Assembly (NCBI RefSeq): GCF_003347665.1
Contig: NZ_QDGA01000007.1
Coordinates: 62,001 to 126,000, forward strand
From: Microvirga calopogonii
Lineage (GTDB): Bacteria > Pseudomonadota > Alphaproteobacteria > Rhizobiales > Beijerinckiaceae
Reading direction: 5' to 3'
Length of the DNA: 64,000 bases
This document shows, piece after piece, positions 19,385-28,148 of the stretch (the stretch's first letter is position 1; each line of letters starts with the position of its first letter). The translations under genes and the position numbers were made by a program. The notes under the pieces were generated by a model that did not search any database, was not told the DNA's origin, and saw only the letters and a list, made by a program, of their open reading frames with translations.

Positions 19385-20239
19385 ATGCCGCTCAATGAGA
19401 ATCCCGTCTGGTTCATTACGGGCTGCTCCACAGGATTCGGGCGGGAACTCGCCCAGCTCGTCCTTCAGCGAGGCTGGCGTGCCGTCGTGACCGCCCGCGA
19501 TGCGGGCCGGGTCCAGGACCTGACCCGTGGATACGAGGACAGGGCGCTTGCCCTATCGCTCGACGTCACCAGGAATGACGAGATCGCTGCCGCCGTCAAT
19601 GCGGCCGAAGAGCGCTTCGGTGCAATCGATGTTCTCGTGAACAACGCCGGTTATGGCTATCAGGCCTCCATCGAGGAGGGCGACGATGCGGAGATCCGCG
19701 CGCAGTTCGAGACGAACGTCTTTGGCCTCGCCGCCATGACCCGCGCGGTGCTTCCCGGCATGCGCGCTCGTCGGCACGGACACATCGTCAATATCTCGTC
19801 GCAGGCGGGCTTCATCGGCTATCCGGGCTCCGGATATTATGCGGCGACCAAACATGCGGTGGAGGGTCTGTCGGACGCGCTCGCCAAGGAGGTCGCCCCG
19901 CTCGGGATCAAGGTGACCTGCGTCGAGCCCGGCCCCTTTCGCACCGATTGGGCAGGCCGTTCCCTTCAGCAGCGGCGTCCGACGATTTCCGATTATCAGG
20001 ATACGGTCGGCGCGCGGCTGGAAACCACCGCGAATTACAGTGGCAAGCAGCCGGGCGATCCTGTCCGCGCGGCGGAAGCCATCATCAAGGCCGTCGAGGC
20101 GAAAGATCCGCCCAAGCATCTGGTTCTCGGCGCCATTGCGCTCGACGGAGTCCGGGAAAAATTGAAAGAGACTCTCGCGGAAGTCGAGGCCTGGGCCGAG
20201 ACGAGCCGTGGAGCCGATTATCCCGAAAGCGAACGCTAA
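19385..20239 (+). CDS. SDR family NAD(P)-dependent oxidoreductase
   Basis: A 284-residue short-chain dehydrogenase. The cofactor site is TGCSTGFG near residue 12 with an arginine at the end of strand 2 (TARDAGR) that suggests NADP. NNAGYGYQ, NISSQAGFIGYPG and the YYAATKHAVEG active site follow, and the C-terminal extension carries EPGPFRTDWAG. This resembles the group often named oxidoreductase or retinol-dehydrogenase-like. It lies 125 bases after the asparaginase gene, so it probably has its own promoter and need not belong to the amide locus. Confidence 0.88.
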   Translation: MPLNENPVWFITGCSTGFGRELAQLVLQRGWRAVVTARDAGRVQDLTRGYEDRALALSLDVTRNDEIAAAVNAAEERFGAIDVLVNNAGYGYQASIEEGDDAEIRAQFETNVFGLAAMTRAVLPGMRARRHGHIVNISSQAGFIGYPGSGYYAATKHAVEGLSDALAKEVAPLGIKVTCVEPGPFRTDWAGRSLQQRRPTISDYQDTVGARLETTANYSGKQPGDPVRAAEAIIKAVEAKDPPKHLVLGAIALDGVREKLKETLAEVEAWAETSRGADYPESER

Positions 20240-20351
20240 GGCCACAATTGACCCAATCAACGAGGCAGCTGCTATCCTGACAGTATCGCATCAGGCGGCT
20301 CAGTCATGGTATGTCGCTTGCCTCGCCTTCCACCACAGGAGCTTCTCGACA

Positions 20352-20810
20352 ATGAGCCTTGAGTCCGTTCGCGCCTTCCTCGCCCAAAACGCACCGGATA
20401 TCGAGATCATCGAGATGCAGACCAGCACCGCTACTGTAACCCAGGCGGCGGAGGCACACGGTGTCGGGCCTGAAAGAATTGCCAAGACGCTGTCATTGCG
20501 CGTGGGCGAGAAAAGCTTCCTGGTGGTGACGAGCGGTACCGCGCGCCTCGACAACCGCAAGGTCAAGGCGACCTTCGGCGGCAAGGCCTCGATGCTGGAC
20601 GCGGAACAGGTTCAGGCGCTCACGGGACATCCTGTCGGCGGCGTATGCCCCTTTGGATTGGCAACACCGCTTCCAGTCTATTGCGACATATCCCTGAAGG
20701 CCTTCGACGAGGTGGTTCCGGCGGCAGGCTCGATTCATACGGCCGTTCGCATCCATCCTCAGCGTATGGCCGAACTTGTGGGCGCCGATTGGGTCGATGT
20801 TTGCCAATAG
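20352..20810 (+). CDS. YbaK/EbsC family aminoacyl-tRNA deacylase-like protein
   Basis: A 152-residue single-domain protein of the YbaK/ProRS INS superfamily, which removes wrong amino acids from tRNA. Signs are the N-terminal TATVTQAAEAHGV, the KTL...FLVVTSGTARLDNRKVK core with the near-invariant lysine, and the glycine loop GHPVGGVCPFGL. The ATG at 20352 is chosen because the family N-terminus (a SLESVRAFL helix) starts there; the longer frame reaches back into the SDR gene. tRNA substrate cannot be told by eye. Confidence 0.88.
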   Translation: MSLESVRAFLAQNAPDIEIIEMQTSTATVTQAAEAHGVGPERIAKTLSLRVGEKSFLVVTSGTARLDNRKVKATFGGKASMLDAEQVQALTGHPVGGVCPFGLATPLPVYCDISLKAFDEVVPAAGSIHTAVRIHPQRMAELVGADWVDVCQ

Positions 20811-20818
20811 CACCACAG

Positions 20819-20837
20819 ATGCCCGTCCAACGGGCAT
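20819..20837. terminator. Hairpin between convergent genes
   Basis: ATGCCCGT and ACGGGCAT form an 8 bp stem with a three-base loop in the 58-base gap between the converging YbaK and RTX genes. No clear T run follows on either strand, so terminator function is inferred from position. Confidence 0.45.
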
Positions 20838-20868
20838 GCTCGAAGTAGGAGGGTTTCGATCCCGTGGC

Positions 20869-22446
20869 CTAAATGACGTAAAAATCCTTATCGGTCAGGG
20901 CGAGACCAGGCTTCAGCTTGATGAAGAGAGTGGCCTTTGACTTGGATCCGGACCCGTCCGCGTCGTAATACAAGTGCCCTGTCTTCTTGTTGTAGATCAG
21001 GTAATCGTTGCTGTCCTGCGCCTTGCTGCCGATGGTGAAGAAGTCAGGTTTCAGCTGTCCAGCCTTACCAAGCCTCTTGAAGATGCTGTTTTCCAGGCGG
21101 ATCGTATCGTCCTTGACGTTGAAATCCGTGATCGTGTCGATATTGGTTTTGGCGTTCAGCTTGTCCTTGAACGTGAAGATGTCGCGTCCCCAGCCGCCAG
21201 ACAGGGTGTCATTGCCCGCTCCGCCATCAAGCGAATCATTTCCGGCGTCGCCGTAGAGCCTGTCATTGCCGTCGCCGCCCAACAGGGTATCGGCGTTCAT
21301 TCCTCCATAAAGCGTATCGTTGCCGCCCTGCCCGAGCAGTCGGTTTCGTCCGGTTCCGCCGTAGAGGACGTCATGGCCCGCACCGCCGTCGAGCGTGTCG
21401 TTGCCGACGTCTCCGTAGAGATAATCATCTCCATCTCCACCGGACAGGAAATCTTCTCCGATCCCTCCATAGAGGACATCCTGCCCGTTTCCGCCGTAGA
21501 TGACATCATTGCCACCGTCGCCGTAGAGGAAATCATCTCCGTCGCGGCCGTCGATCGTGTTCGCGCCCAAATTGCCGAAAATTTCATTCGAGAGCGCATT
21601 TCCCGTCAGGCTGATGGAGAGGTAGCCGCCAGCCGCCTTCAGGACTTCGACATTTTCGCTCAGCGCGAATGAGGCATAGGCGATGACCGTGTCACGCCCT
21701 TGTCCTGCATCCTCCACGACGACATCGAAGGAGGAATCGACGTAATAGAGATCGTCGCCGGCACCGCCGATCAGGGTATCGCCCCCTCCCTTGCCATCGA
21801 GCTCGTCGTTTCCTGACGTACCAACAATGAAATTCGACAAGTCGTTGCCGATCAGGGACAGAGAACTCGCTCCTGCGGCGGCTCTCAGTTCCTCGATCTC
21901 GGCATCGGCCGCCATGGCGAAACTGACGCTGGTGTAAACGACGTCGTAACCTGCGCTAACAGTCTCGAAGACCCGATCGTCTCGGTTGTCCACGATGTAG
22001 GTATCGTTGCCGGCTCCACCATCGAGCGTATCCGCCCCCTGCCCGCCATCGAGATGATCGTCCCCGGTATAACCTTCGAGATAGTCGCCTTGAGAGGTGC
22101 CGGTGAGATGGTCGCTCCCTTGCATGATCGAAGCCGCAGCCACGGCTCCTCTCTCATGGAAACTCGCGAGGCCCCCATCATAGTCGAATAGGAACGCGTC
22201 ACTCGCGTAGGTTAGCCATAGTTCACCACCGCGCCGCACTTCCATCGATGAGACCTGCCCGGAAGTCCTGTCCAGGGTCAGACCTCGATAGACGATGTCG
22301 AGGATCATGTGATCGACATCGACTTTGAACGTCGCCGTTTCGAGCCCGCCGTCCGCTCCGTAGGAGATCGAGCCCACAATTACGGTAAGGAAGTCCTGCA
22401 GTCGGAGCCCAGGCCGCATGTAGTTAGTGAACGTGACGACAGCCAT
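20869..22446 (-). CDS. RTX calcium-binding repeat protein, probably type I secreted
   Basis: A 525-residue acidic protein without a Sec signal. Residues about 110-430 carry many GGxGxDxLxGG nonapeptide repeats in several blocks (for example GGAGNDT, YGGNGQDV, LDGGAGNDSL), separated near 165-200 and 240-285 by non-repeat stretches with a SFALSENVEVLKAAG pattern common in rhizobial RTX proteins. The last 100 residues (DIFTFKDKLN to the hydrophobic end DKDFYVI) look like the serralysin-type secretion region. Repeats fold on calcium outside the cell. The first 110 residues match no enzyme family I recognise. No ABC exporter or membrane fusion gene lies nearby, so export would use a system encoded elsewhere. 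Confidence 0.88.
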   Translation of the reverse strand: MAVVTFTNYMRPGLRLQDFLTVIVGSISYGADGGLETATFKVDVDHMILDIVYRGLTLDRTSGQVSSMEVRRGGELWLTYASDAFLFDYDGGLASFHERGAVAAASIMQGSDHLTGTSQGDYLEGYTGDDHLDGGQGADTLDGGAGNDTYIVDNRDDRVFETVSAGYDVVYTSVSFAMAADAEIEELRAAAGASSLSLIGNDLSNFIVGTSGNDELDGKGGGDTLIGGAGDDLYYVDSSFDVVVEDAGQGRDTVIAYASFALSENVEVLKAAGGYLSISLTGNALSNEIFGNLGANTIDGRDGDDFLYGDGGNDVIYGGNGQDVLYGGIGEDFLSGGDGDDYLYGDVGNDTLDGGAGHDVLYGGTGRNRLLGQGGNDTLYGGMNADTLLGGDGNDRLYGDAGNDSLDGGAGNDTLSGGWGRDIFTFKDKLNAKTNIDTITDFNVKDDTIRLENSIFKRLGKAGQLKPDFFTIGSKAQDSNDYLIYNKKTGHLYYDADGSGSKSKATLFIKLKPGLALTDKDFYVI

Positions 22447-22855
22447 AGCCGGTTACCGGAGACTTTCAGATATGTGCCGGACAAAGTCCCGACTGGAGAG
22501 AGGAGACGCGCTTCGCCTGCCCTCCACTTAGGAGAAAAGGATCTACAGAATGAAATGCAACAAAATTTCAGATCACGGCATCGATATTTAATCCTAACCC
22601 TTCGTCAGCGCAATAATGGAAGGCCATCTTTCTCCTCCTGTCGTCGTACGAATCAAGGGACCTTTTTAGAACAGCCCAGCCGATAATGTGCGCCGTCTGT
22701 CCAGAGCAGCATGCGAGGGAGGCAGAAACGCATTTCTCTGTGCGCTAATACTCTCATACCCCAAAGTAACCAATGAGGTAAGCTTGACATTTATTAGACC
22801 GGCTGATGCGATTTGCCCCACGGAATATCTTCGTATTACGACAGTGGAGGGTGTG
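22447..22855. other. 409-base gap between divergent genes
   Basis: This gap must hold promoters for the RTX gene (minus) and the next unknown gene (plus). It is richer in A and T than its surroundings (around 22555-22620). An open frame continues upstream of the chosen plus-strand start to 22688 but lacks a ribosome site. I see no RNA gene, hairpin terminator or repeat. Confidence 0.5.
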
Positions 22856-23431
22856 ATGGGCCGCATCATGAAAGAGGACGATATCTTCATTTCGGGATTG
22901 TTCGACCTCATGAACCTTCGCTTCGGTCCGTCACAAGGCCCCGGAGAGGCATTCGGCGGCATCGATGAGATGAGCAGCCTGCAAAAAGAGTTTCAGATTT
23001 TTCAAAGAGGGCGCTCTTTTCGGGATTGCGTCGCCCTCCTCAATCTCGGGGGCTTCTGGAACGCACGAGCGAGGAACAGATGGCTCAAACTCATCGGCGA
23101 ACTGGACAAATACGATTCCGACGAGCCCGGCGTGAACGGCAATGACCGCATCATGAACATGATGGTGGAAAATTTTGAATCGGGCCGCCCTCTTCCGGTT
23201 CTATTCCAGGCTCATGATTCCCGTAGCGAAGACGGGCGCAGGGTCGTCGTGAGGGATTCCAGAACCGGTTTCTTCTATATGGAGCAACCCTACATTATCG
23301 TGTCGCTGCCGATGCTTCCGAAAACGGCTCCCCGGATGGCCCGCCAAGCCTCGAAAACAGCCCGTAAGGCTCCGACCAAGGCAGCCAAGTCAGTGTCCAA
23401 GACCGCGCGAAAGGCTCCACGAGGACGGTAA
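22856..23431 (+). CDS. Unknown protein with basic Ala/Lys/Arg-rich tail
   Basis: A 191-residue protein I do not recognise. The ATG at 22856 is preceded by GGAGG at 22846-22850, an ideal ribosome site, so an upstream extension of 56 codons is probably untranslated. Residues 1-155 look globular and acidic to neutral (a FISGLFDLMNLRFG helix, RDCVALLNLGGFW, VFQAHD-like turns). The last 37 or so residues are a repetitive basic tail with TARKAP-type units, like bacterial histone H1-like or nucleoid-binding tails. It lies 13 bases before a methyltransferase gene, probably in one transcript. Nucleic acid binding is suggested only by the tail. Confidence 0.6.
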   Translation: MGRIMKEDDIFISGLFDLMNLRFGPSQGPGEAFGGIDEMSSLQKEFQIFQRGRSFRDCVALLNLGGFWNARARNRWLKLIGELDKYDSDEPGVNGNDRIMNMMVENFESGRPLPVLFQAHDSRSEDGRRVVVRDSRTGFFYMEQPYIIVSLPMLPKTAPRMARQASKTARKAPTKAAKSVSKTARKAPRGR

Positions 23432-23444
23432 GCCCTCGACCCGG

Positions 23445-24098
23445 ATGGTCAGCCTTCACTCAGCCGAACTCGACGAGGCCTATCGGCAAGTCGAGCAGTA
23501 TTACACGCAGAAGCTCCGTCGTTACGGCCCCAGCCCCTTAGGCGTCGATTGGAGCTGCGTGCCGACGCAAGCTCTTCGTTTTCGAAAACTTCTCACGCTC
23601 TGCGATTTCGCGAACCCGTTCTCGCTCAACGATTTAGGATGCGGGTATGGCGCCCTTCTTGATTATCTGGCGCTGTATCATCCACAAACCCCTGTCGATT
23701 ATCTTGGAATCGACCTGTCGCCGGCAATGGTCCGCAGCGCAAACAGGCGCTGGGCCGGAGAGACGATCCGGTTTCACCGAGGCGTCGAGAGCCCGCGTTC
23801 AGCGGATTACAGCATCGCGAGCGGAATCTTCAACGTCATGCTCGATCAGCCGATCCTGCTTTGGGAGCAACTCATCGAGAAGACTTTGGCTCATCTCCGG
23901 AGGACGAGCCGGAAGGGCTTTTCCGTGAACTTCGTTCATGCGCCAGCATCCGGGAAACGAACCAGGATGGGGCTCTATTGCACGGAGCCAGAGCGATGGC
24001 GCGAATTCTGCAGAACGCATTTGCGCTCCCATGTCCGCGTCATCGATGACTATGGCATGAGCGAGTTTACGCTGCTCGTCGAGCCTCGCAGCTGCTGA
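23445..24098 (+). CDS. Class I SAM-dependent methyltransferase
   Basis: A 217-residue methyltransferase. Motif I is LNDLGCGYGALLDYL near residue 65, motif II has an acidic residue in YLGIDLSPAM, and further strands are FHRGVES and YSIASGIFNVML, consistent with a small-molecule or side-chain methyltransferase. A conserved C-terminal piece (FSVNFVHAP, LYCTEPERW, RVIDDYG) recalls the trans-aconitate and SmtA groups. It follows the basic-tailed protein by 13 bases. The substrate is unknown. Confidence 0.82.
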   Translation: MVSLHSAELDEAYRQVEQYYTQKLRRYGPSPLGVDWSCVPTQALRFRKLLTLCDFANPFSLNDLGCGYGALLDYLALYHPQTPVDYLGIDLSPAMVRSANRRWAGETIRFHRGVESPRSADYSIASGIFNVMLDQPILLWEQLIEKTLAHLRRTSRKGFSVNFVHAPASGKRTRMGLYCTEPERWREFCRTHLRSHVRVIDDYGMSEFTLLVEPRSC

Positions 24099-24136
24099 GC
24101 GACCTCCGGCAGAGGCTCGCGAAAGCGGCTCGCTTT

Positions 24137-27100
24137 TCAGGAACTCCTGATCAACAGCTTCTCCTGAGCGGCCCGTAGCCGAGGTTCTAGAACAGTTGCT
24201 CCGGTCACTTGAATCAGTGCCTCGGCTTGTTGGAGGAGATGAACGGCATCCTTTCCGCGGCGTGCGACCATGGCTTCCCCGGCGACGATCAAGGCGCGGC
24301 ATTCAGGGAGACGGGTCGCCCGATCCCGGGATAAGATGATCGTACGTTCGGCTGTCAGTAGAGCCTCCCCATATTGGCCGGCTTGAGCCTGGCATTCGGC
24401 CAATATGGCCATCATGTCCGGTTCATAGTCGAGGGCAGCCCTTGCGGAGTGCATGAAATCCAGCCCCTCCTCAAGTTCCCGGATAGCTTCCTGCGCATCT
24501 CCCGCCAGTCCTTTAGCAATTGCCATGCACGCATATGCGAAGACCCTTAGGTAGGGAGTGCCGTGGCGCTCCGCGAGTTGGCTTACGCGCTTCGCGTGCC
24601 GTAGAGCGAGATCCGCATCGCCTGAAAACCAGGCGAGATCCACATATCCAAGATGGCTGATGAATTGCACAGTCGGATCGATCCGGCCGTCTTCAATCGC
24701 AAGCATGTGGTCGAGCCATGCCCTTCCCTCGTCGATCCGGTTGAGATGGATCAGGATCCTCGCTCGCAGGCTGAGTGCCCAATGCTCGACGCTATATCCC
24801 AGGAAACGGTTTTCGAAGTCCTGTACATGTTGCAGCAGGGCAAGAGCGCGATCATTGGCCTCGAGCGCCTCGTTGAAGAGACCGGCCCAGCCATAGGCTT
24901 GGCTGAGAGAGGCATAGAGCGTCGCGGCCCGGCTTTGATGAGCCGCATCATCCAGCACCGCCAATGCATCCGTGACACGAGCGACATAATGATCCGCTGC
25001 CCCTCCGCTAGCGCCGCTTATCCTGGCTTCGACGAAGAGAAGCAAAGGAACCATCGTATCGTCCGTATCCTTTGCGACAGTCAACGCTTCTTGGATATAG
25101 GGAGCGGCATCCTTAGCCCCCATGCCCTCGCGCCATCCAAGCCATGCGATTTGAGCGCTCGAAAGGATGAGCAAGGCATTGTCTCGCACGGCTGGTCCCT
25201 GGGTGTGGACGAGGCGATGCACGACCTGCCATTGCCTGATCGCCTGAGCAGGATGCATAGACCCGATCCATTCAGCCGCCTTACGGGCATATTCCGCAGC
25301 TTTCGAAAGAATGCCCGCCGCCTCATAGTGAAAGCTGATGAGACCCGCCACCTCGTCCTGTCTTTCCGCATAGTAGCCTGCCAAGGCAGGCGCAACGAAT
25401 GCATGAAGCCGGCTCCGGCGGGATTTCAGCTGGCTTGAATAAGCCACCTCCTGAATGAGGGGATGGCGAAAGGAATAGTAGCGCCCATCCGGTCTGTCCT
25501 GATCATGCAGCAGTTCGACCGCGCATAGTCGGAGAAGCGCTGGCTTGATATCAGCGGCGAGTTCCTGCGCACTGACGGCTTCCAAGACCGCGTACGGCAC
25601 CTCTTTTCCGATGACGGAAGCCATCTGCAGGATCGCTCGATCGGACGGGGAAAGCCTATCGATGCGCTCGCCTATGACGGCTTGGAGCGTCACTGGAAGC
25701 GGATTGTCCTTGATCTTGCTCCCAAGACGGTAATCTCCGGGTTTGCCGATCAGGACCCCGCTTTCGATCAATGAGCGGATGATCTCTTCGGCGAAAAACG
25801 GATTGCCGCCCGACCGCTCGGAAATGCGGTCTCGTATCTCGACCACGTCCGCATGGTCCCCAACGACGGAAGAAATGAACTGATTTATCTGACTACGATC
25901 GAATTCTTTCAGCTCCAGGAGATGAAAGTCATCCCGCTGCATCCAGGAGGCTTGATACGAAGGCCTGTAATTGACGACCATCAGGGCGTGAGATCCCACG
26001 ATCGAGGCGCAAAGGACCTCCAGGAAGCTCTCGCTCGCTTCGTCCAGCCAATGGAGATCTTCCAAAATGATGGCACACGGTTCAGAGGAACGGCTACGGA
26101 CCAGCCAGGAGATGATGTCCAGAAGCGCGGCATGACGCATCTTCGGAGTCACGGTCTGCGCCGGAGCGCCGTCAGTGATGCCTAGAAAGTCGTACAGGAT
26201 CGGCAGTGCGTCCTCGGGAGGAGAACCAAGCCTTTCCAAGTAATTCTGGACAAGCCTACGGGCCACGGCGGGTTCGTCACTCGCGGCAACCCCGAGCAGA
26301 AGCCGCACGACTTCGAGAATGGTCTGAATCGGCGCAGCCTTGCCATAGGGTTGAGTCCTGACCTCGATAACCGGGATCCGATCTCTCCGACATCGTTGGG
26401 CAAATTCGAAGCAAAGCCGTGACTTTCCGCTTCCCGCTGCGCCGCATATCCCCACGATATGGCTTTCGCCGCGCAAAGCGGCCTGGAAGGAAGCTTCCAG
26501 GTCCATCATCTCGCGCTCGCGGGCTTGGAAGAGCGTGAGGTTTGGATCCGAGAAAAGCGTTCCGGGTGACGGGAGCTGAAAGCCTAAAAGTTCATAAACG
26601 GTTATCTCGTCCTGCAGTCCCCGGATAGAGCGGCGCCCGATCTGCTTGGCAGAGCAGAACCGCTCGACGAGATGGTAGCAATCCTCACTGAGATAGATCG
26701 TCCCCGGCTCCGCCAAGGACTGCACCCGACTTGCGATGTGGATGGCAACTCCGTACGCCTCCCGTTCGTTGACCGGCCCGGCAAATCTCGTCTCGGAAAC
26801 GATGAGTCCCGAGTGCAGGCCAATTCGGACGGCCATTGCCCCTAGCACGCTCTTGATCTCAGCCTGGATGGCCAGGGCAGCTTGGCACGCCAGCAAGGCA
26901 TGCCCCTCCTGGACATGCGGCGCGCCGAAAAGGGCCATGATACCATCGCCCAGACTGTGGATGAGGGTTCCGCCGAAGCGTTCCGCTGCTCGCCGCATCA
27001 GCATGATAGCCGGTGCCAGACGCCTCATCGCCTGCTCAGGATCAAGTTTCGAGACCAGCTCCGTAGAAGCGACGATGTCCGCAAACAGGATCGTGACCGG

Positions 27101-27217
27101 CTTGAACTCCTCGGTACTGCCCGGTTCCGTCGCGGGAATGCCCATCGTGGGCACATTCGGGGCGAGAGGCGCTCCACACTGGCTGCAGAACCGCGTCGGC
27201 CGGAGCAGGTTGTGCAC
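24137..27217 (-). CDS. Class III adenylate/guanylate cyclase with AAA ATPase and TPR region, N-terminus frameshifted
   Basis: The intact frame encodes 1026 residues from a GTG at 27217. Order: half a zinc ribbon (RFCSQCGAPL), a class III cyclase domain (about 35-215) with both metal aspartates in FADIVAST and SLGDGIMALFG, an AAA/STAND ATPase with Walker A GAAGSGKSR and Walker B IILEDLHWLDE, then a long helical TPR-like half. Relatives begin with two CxxC knuckles. Here the first knuckle (MNCPHCAQPAPADA, ATG at 27233 with a GAAGG site) is in another frame, consistent with a two-base loss near 27191-27197. The protein may use the GTG start and lack a full ribbon, or the gene may be damaged, or the base call may be wrong. 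Such proteins act as signalling ATPases; ligand unknown. Confidence 0.8.
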   Translation of the reverse strand: MHNLLRPTRFCSQCGAPLAPNVPTMGIPATEPGSTEEFKPVTILFADIVASTELVSKLDPEQAMRRLAPAIMLMRRAAERFGGTLIHSLGDGIMALFGAPHVQEGHALLACQAALAIQAEIKSVLGAMAVRIGLHSGLIVSETRFAGPVNEREAYGVAIHIASRVQSLAEPGTIYLSEDCYHLVERFCSAKQIGRRSIRGLQDEITVYELLGFQLPSPGTLFSDPNLTLFQAREREMMDLEASFQAALRGESHIVGICGAAGSGKSRLCFEFAQRCRRDRIPVIEVRTQPYGKAAPIQTILEVVRLLLGVAASDEPAVARRLVQNYLERLGSPPEDALPILYDFLGITDGAPAQTVTPKMRHAALLDIISWLVRSRSSEPCAIILEDLHWLDEASESFLEVLCASIVGSHALMVVNYRPSYQASWMQRDDFHLLELKEFDRSQINQFISSVVGDHADVVEIRDRISERSGGNPFFAEEIIRSLIESGVLIGKPGDYRLGSKIKDNPLPVTLQAVIGERIDRLSPSDRAILQMASVIGKEVPYAVLEAVSAQELAADIKPALLRLCAVELLHDQDRPDGRYYSFRHPLIQEVAYSSQLKSRRSRLHAFVAPALAGYYAERQDEVAGLISFHYEAAGILSKAAEYARKAAEWIGSMHPAQAIRQWQVVHRLVHTQGPAVRDNALLILSSAQIAWLGWREGMGAKDAAPYIQEALTVAKDTDDTMVPLLLFVEARISGASGGAADHYVARVTDALAVLDDAAHQSRAATLYASLSQAYGWAGLFNEALEANDRALALLQHVQDFENRFLGYSVEHWALSLRARILIHLNRIDEGRAWLDHMLAIEDGRIDPTVQFISHLGYVDLAWFSGDADLALRHAKRVSQLAERHGTPYLRVFAYACMAIAKGLAGDAQEAIRELEEGLDFMHSARAALDYEPDMMAILAECQAQAGQYGEALLTAERTIILSRDRATRLPECRALIVAGEAMVARRGKDAVHLLQQAEALIQVTGATVLEPRLRAAQEKLLIRSS

Positions 27218-27233
27218 AGTGTGGACAATTCAT

Positions 27234-27722
27234 TGCCAGCCCTTCAGTCCCGCACCGTCTCACCATCGCAACGTTGCGCTATTAAACGAGATATCGCCGA
27301 GAGATTGCAAGCCGCGCATCAGGTGTCACCGGGGCCTTGATGAACCGCTTCAACAGAACAGCCTCACTTCATCCTGTACATTGTTTCGGTATTTCGAGAT
27401 TTTCATCCGGTCAGTTCCGGGACTCAATGCGAAAGGGGGTGTCAAAACATCCGAACACTTCGAAAATCGATAGATATATTGTTTCAGATCGATCACGCTG
27501 ACCGTCGCTATTCTACAAGGTGCGGATGCAGCTTCTCCTTCACGGAAAGTCCGGCGAGCGCCACCGTATTGTATCCTTCGTCTTGTATCCGCCCATTTCT
27601 CCACCCACATTAGCGTGGACTAGGGGTCCGGGCCCCTCTGGCGGGCGGGGGCGCCGCTCGCGATGTCGGACACCTCATTTTGCTCTTGCGCCGACGAGCG
27701 CTCCCGCATTGGAGGATCCATC
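27234..27722. other. 489-base gap without a recognised gene
   Basis: The gap separates the cyclase/AAA gene (minus) from a small membrane protein gene (plus) and should hold both promoters. It includes an AT-rich stretch near 27465-27490. Short frames here have no ribosome sites or recognisable products. A GC-rich patch near 27625-27660 could fold, but no clear terminator or RNA was seen. Confidence 0.45.
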
Positions 27723-27995
27723 GTGGACTACGTAGTTTTTCGCACCCAAACGACAGCTTCCCGGGGCGGCGGCTTCCTGTCACTTCTGGTGAGGCTGCTG
27801 GCCGTGGCGGCAGCAGGCATCGCCATGCTGGCGATTTTGCTCGTCGGCATCTTCGTCGTACTTCCTCTCGTGCTCGCTGGCGGCGCGGCCTTGTACTTCT
27901 ATCTCCGCCGCAGGGTGCGGCCCGCTCAGCCTCCTCGCCCACAGGATGGCATCATCGACGCGGAATATACGATCGTCGAGCGGCGCGACCCGTAA
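27723..27995 (+). CDS. Small membrane protein of unknown function
   Basis: A 90-residue protein. The GTG at 27723 is chosen because GGAGGA at 27711-27716 lies six bases before it; the frame extends upstream but without such a site. One long or two closely spaced membrane helices span about residues 20-60 (LLVRLLAVAAAGIAML, then VLPLVLAGGAALYFYL), followed by an arginine-rich turn and a soluble tail with GIIDAEYTIVE. Small membrane proteins ending in an IDAEY-type tail are frequent in alphaproteobacteria as far as I recall, without known function. Confidence 0.65.
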   Translation: MDYVVFRTQTTASRGGGFLSLLVRLLAVAAAGIAMLAILLVGIFVVLPLVLAGGAALYFYLRRRVRPAQPPRPQDGIIDAEYTIVERRDP

Positions 27996-28148
27996 TCTCC
28001 CGCCAAGGTATGGGTCCGGAGAGCACCTGGAGAGCACCTGGCCGTCAGGGCCTCTTGTCGACAACGCTAATGCAATATTAAGGGCATCGGTCGAGACTTG
28101 TCGGACCGGCCGGCTTCACGATGAGCCTGCCAAGGTCGGGCCCTCCCC

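Noticed and set aside
21180..21560. Regular short direct repeats that could suggest a CRISPR or satellite array
   Set aside because: They encode the GGxGxD nonapeptides of the RTX protein, vary in sequence and lack unique spacers of equal length.
20974..21672. Long open frame on the plus strand inside the RTX gene
   Set aside because: It is the antisense shadow of the repeats, with low-complexity valine and isoleucine text and no ribosome site.
24653..25438. Open frame on the plus strand opposite the TPR region
   Set aside because: It follows the codon pattern of the long minus-strand gene and has no recognisable domain or ribosome site.
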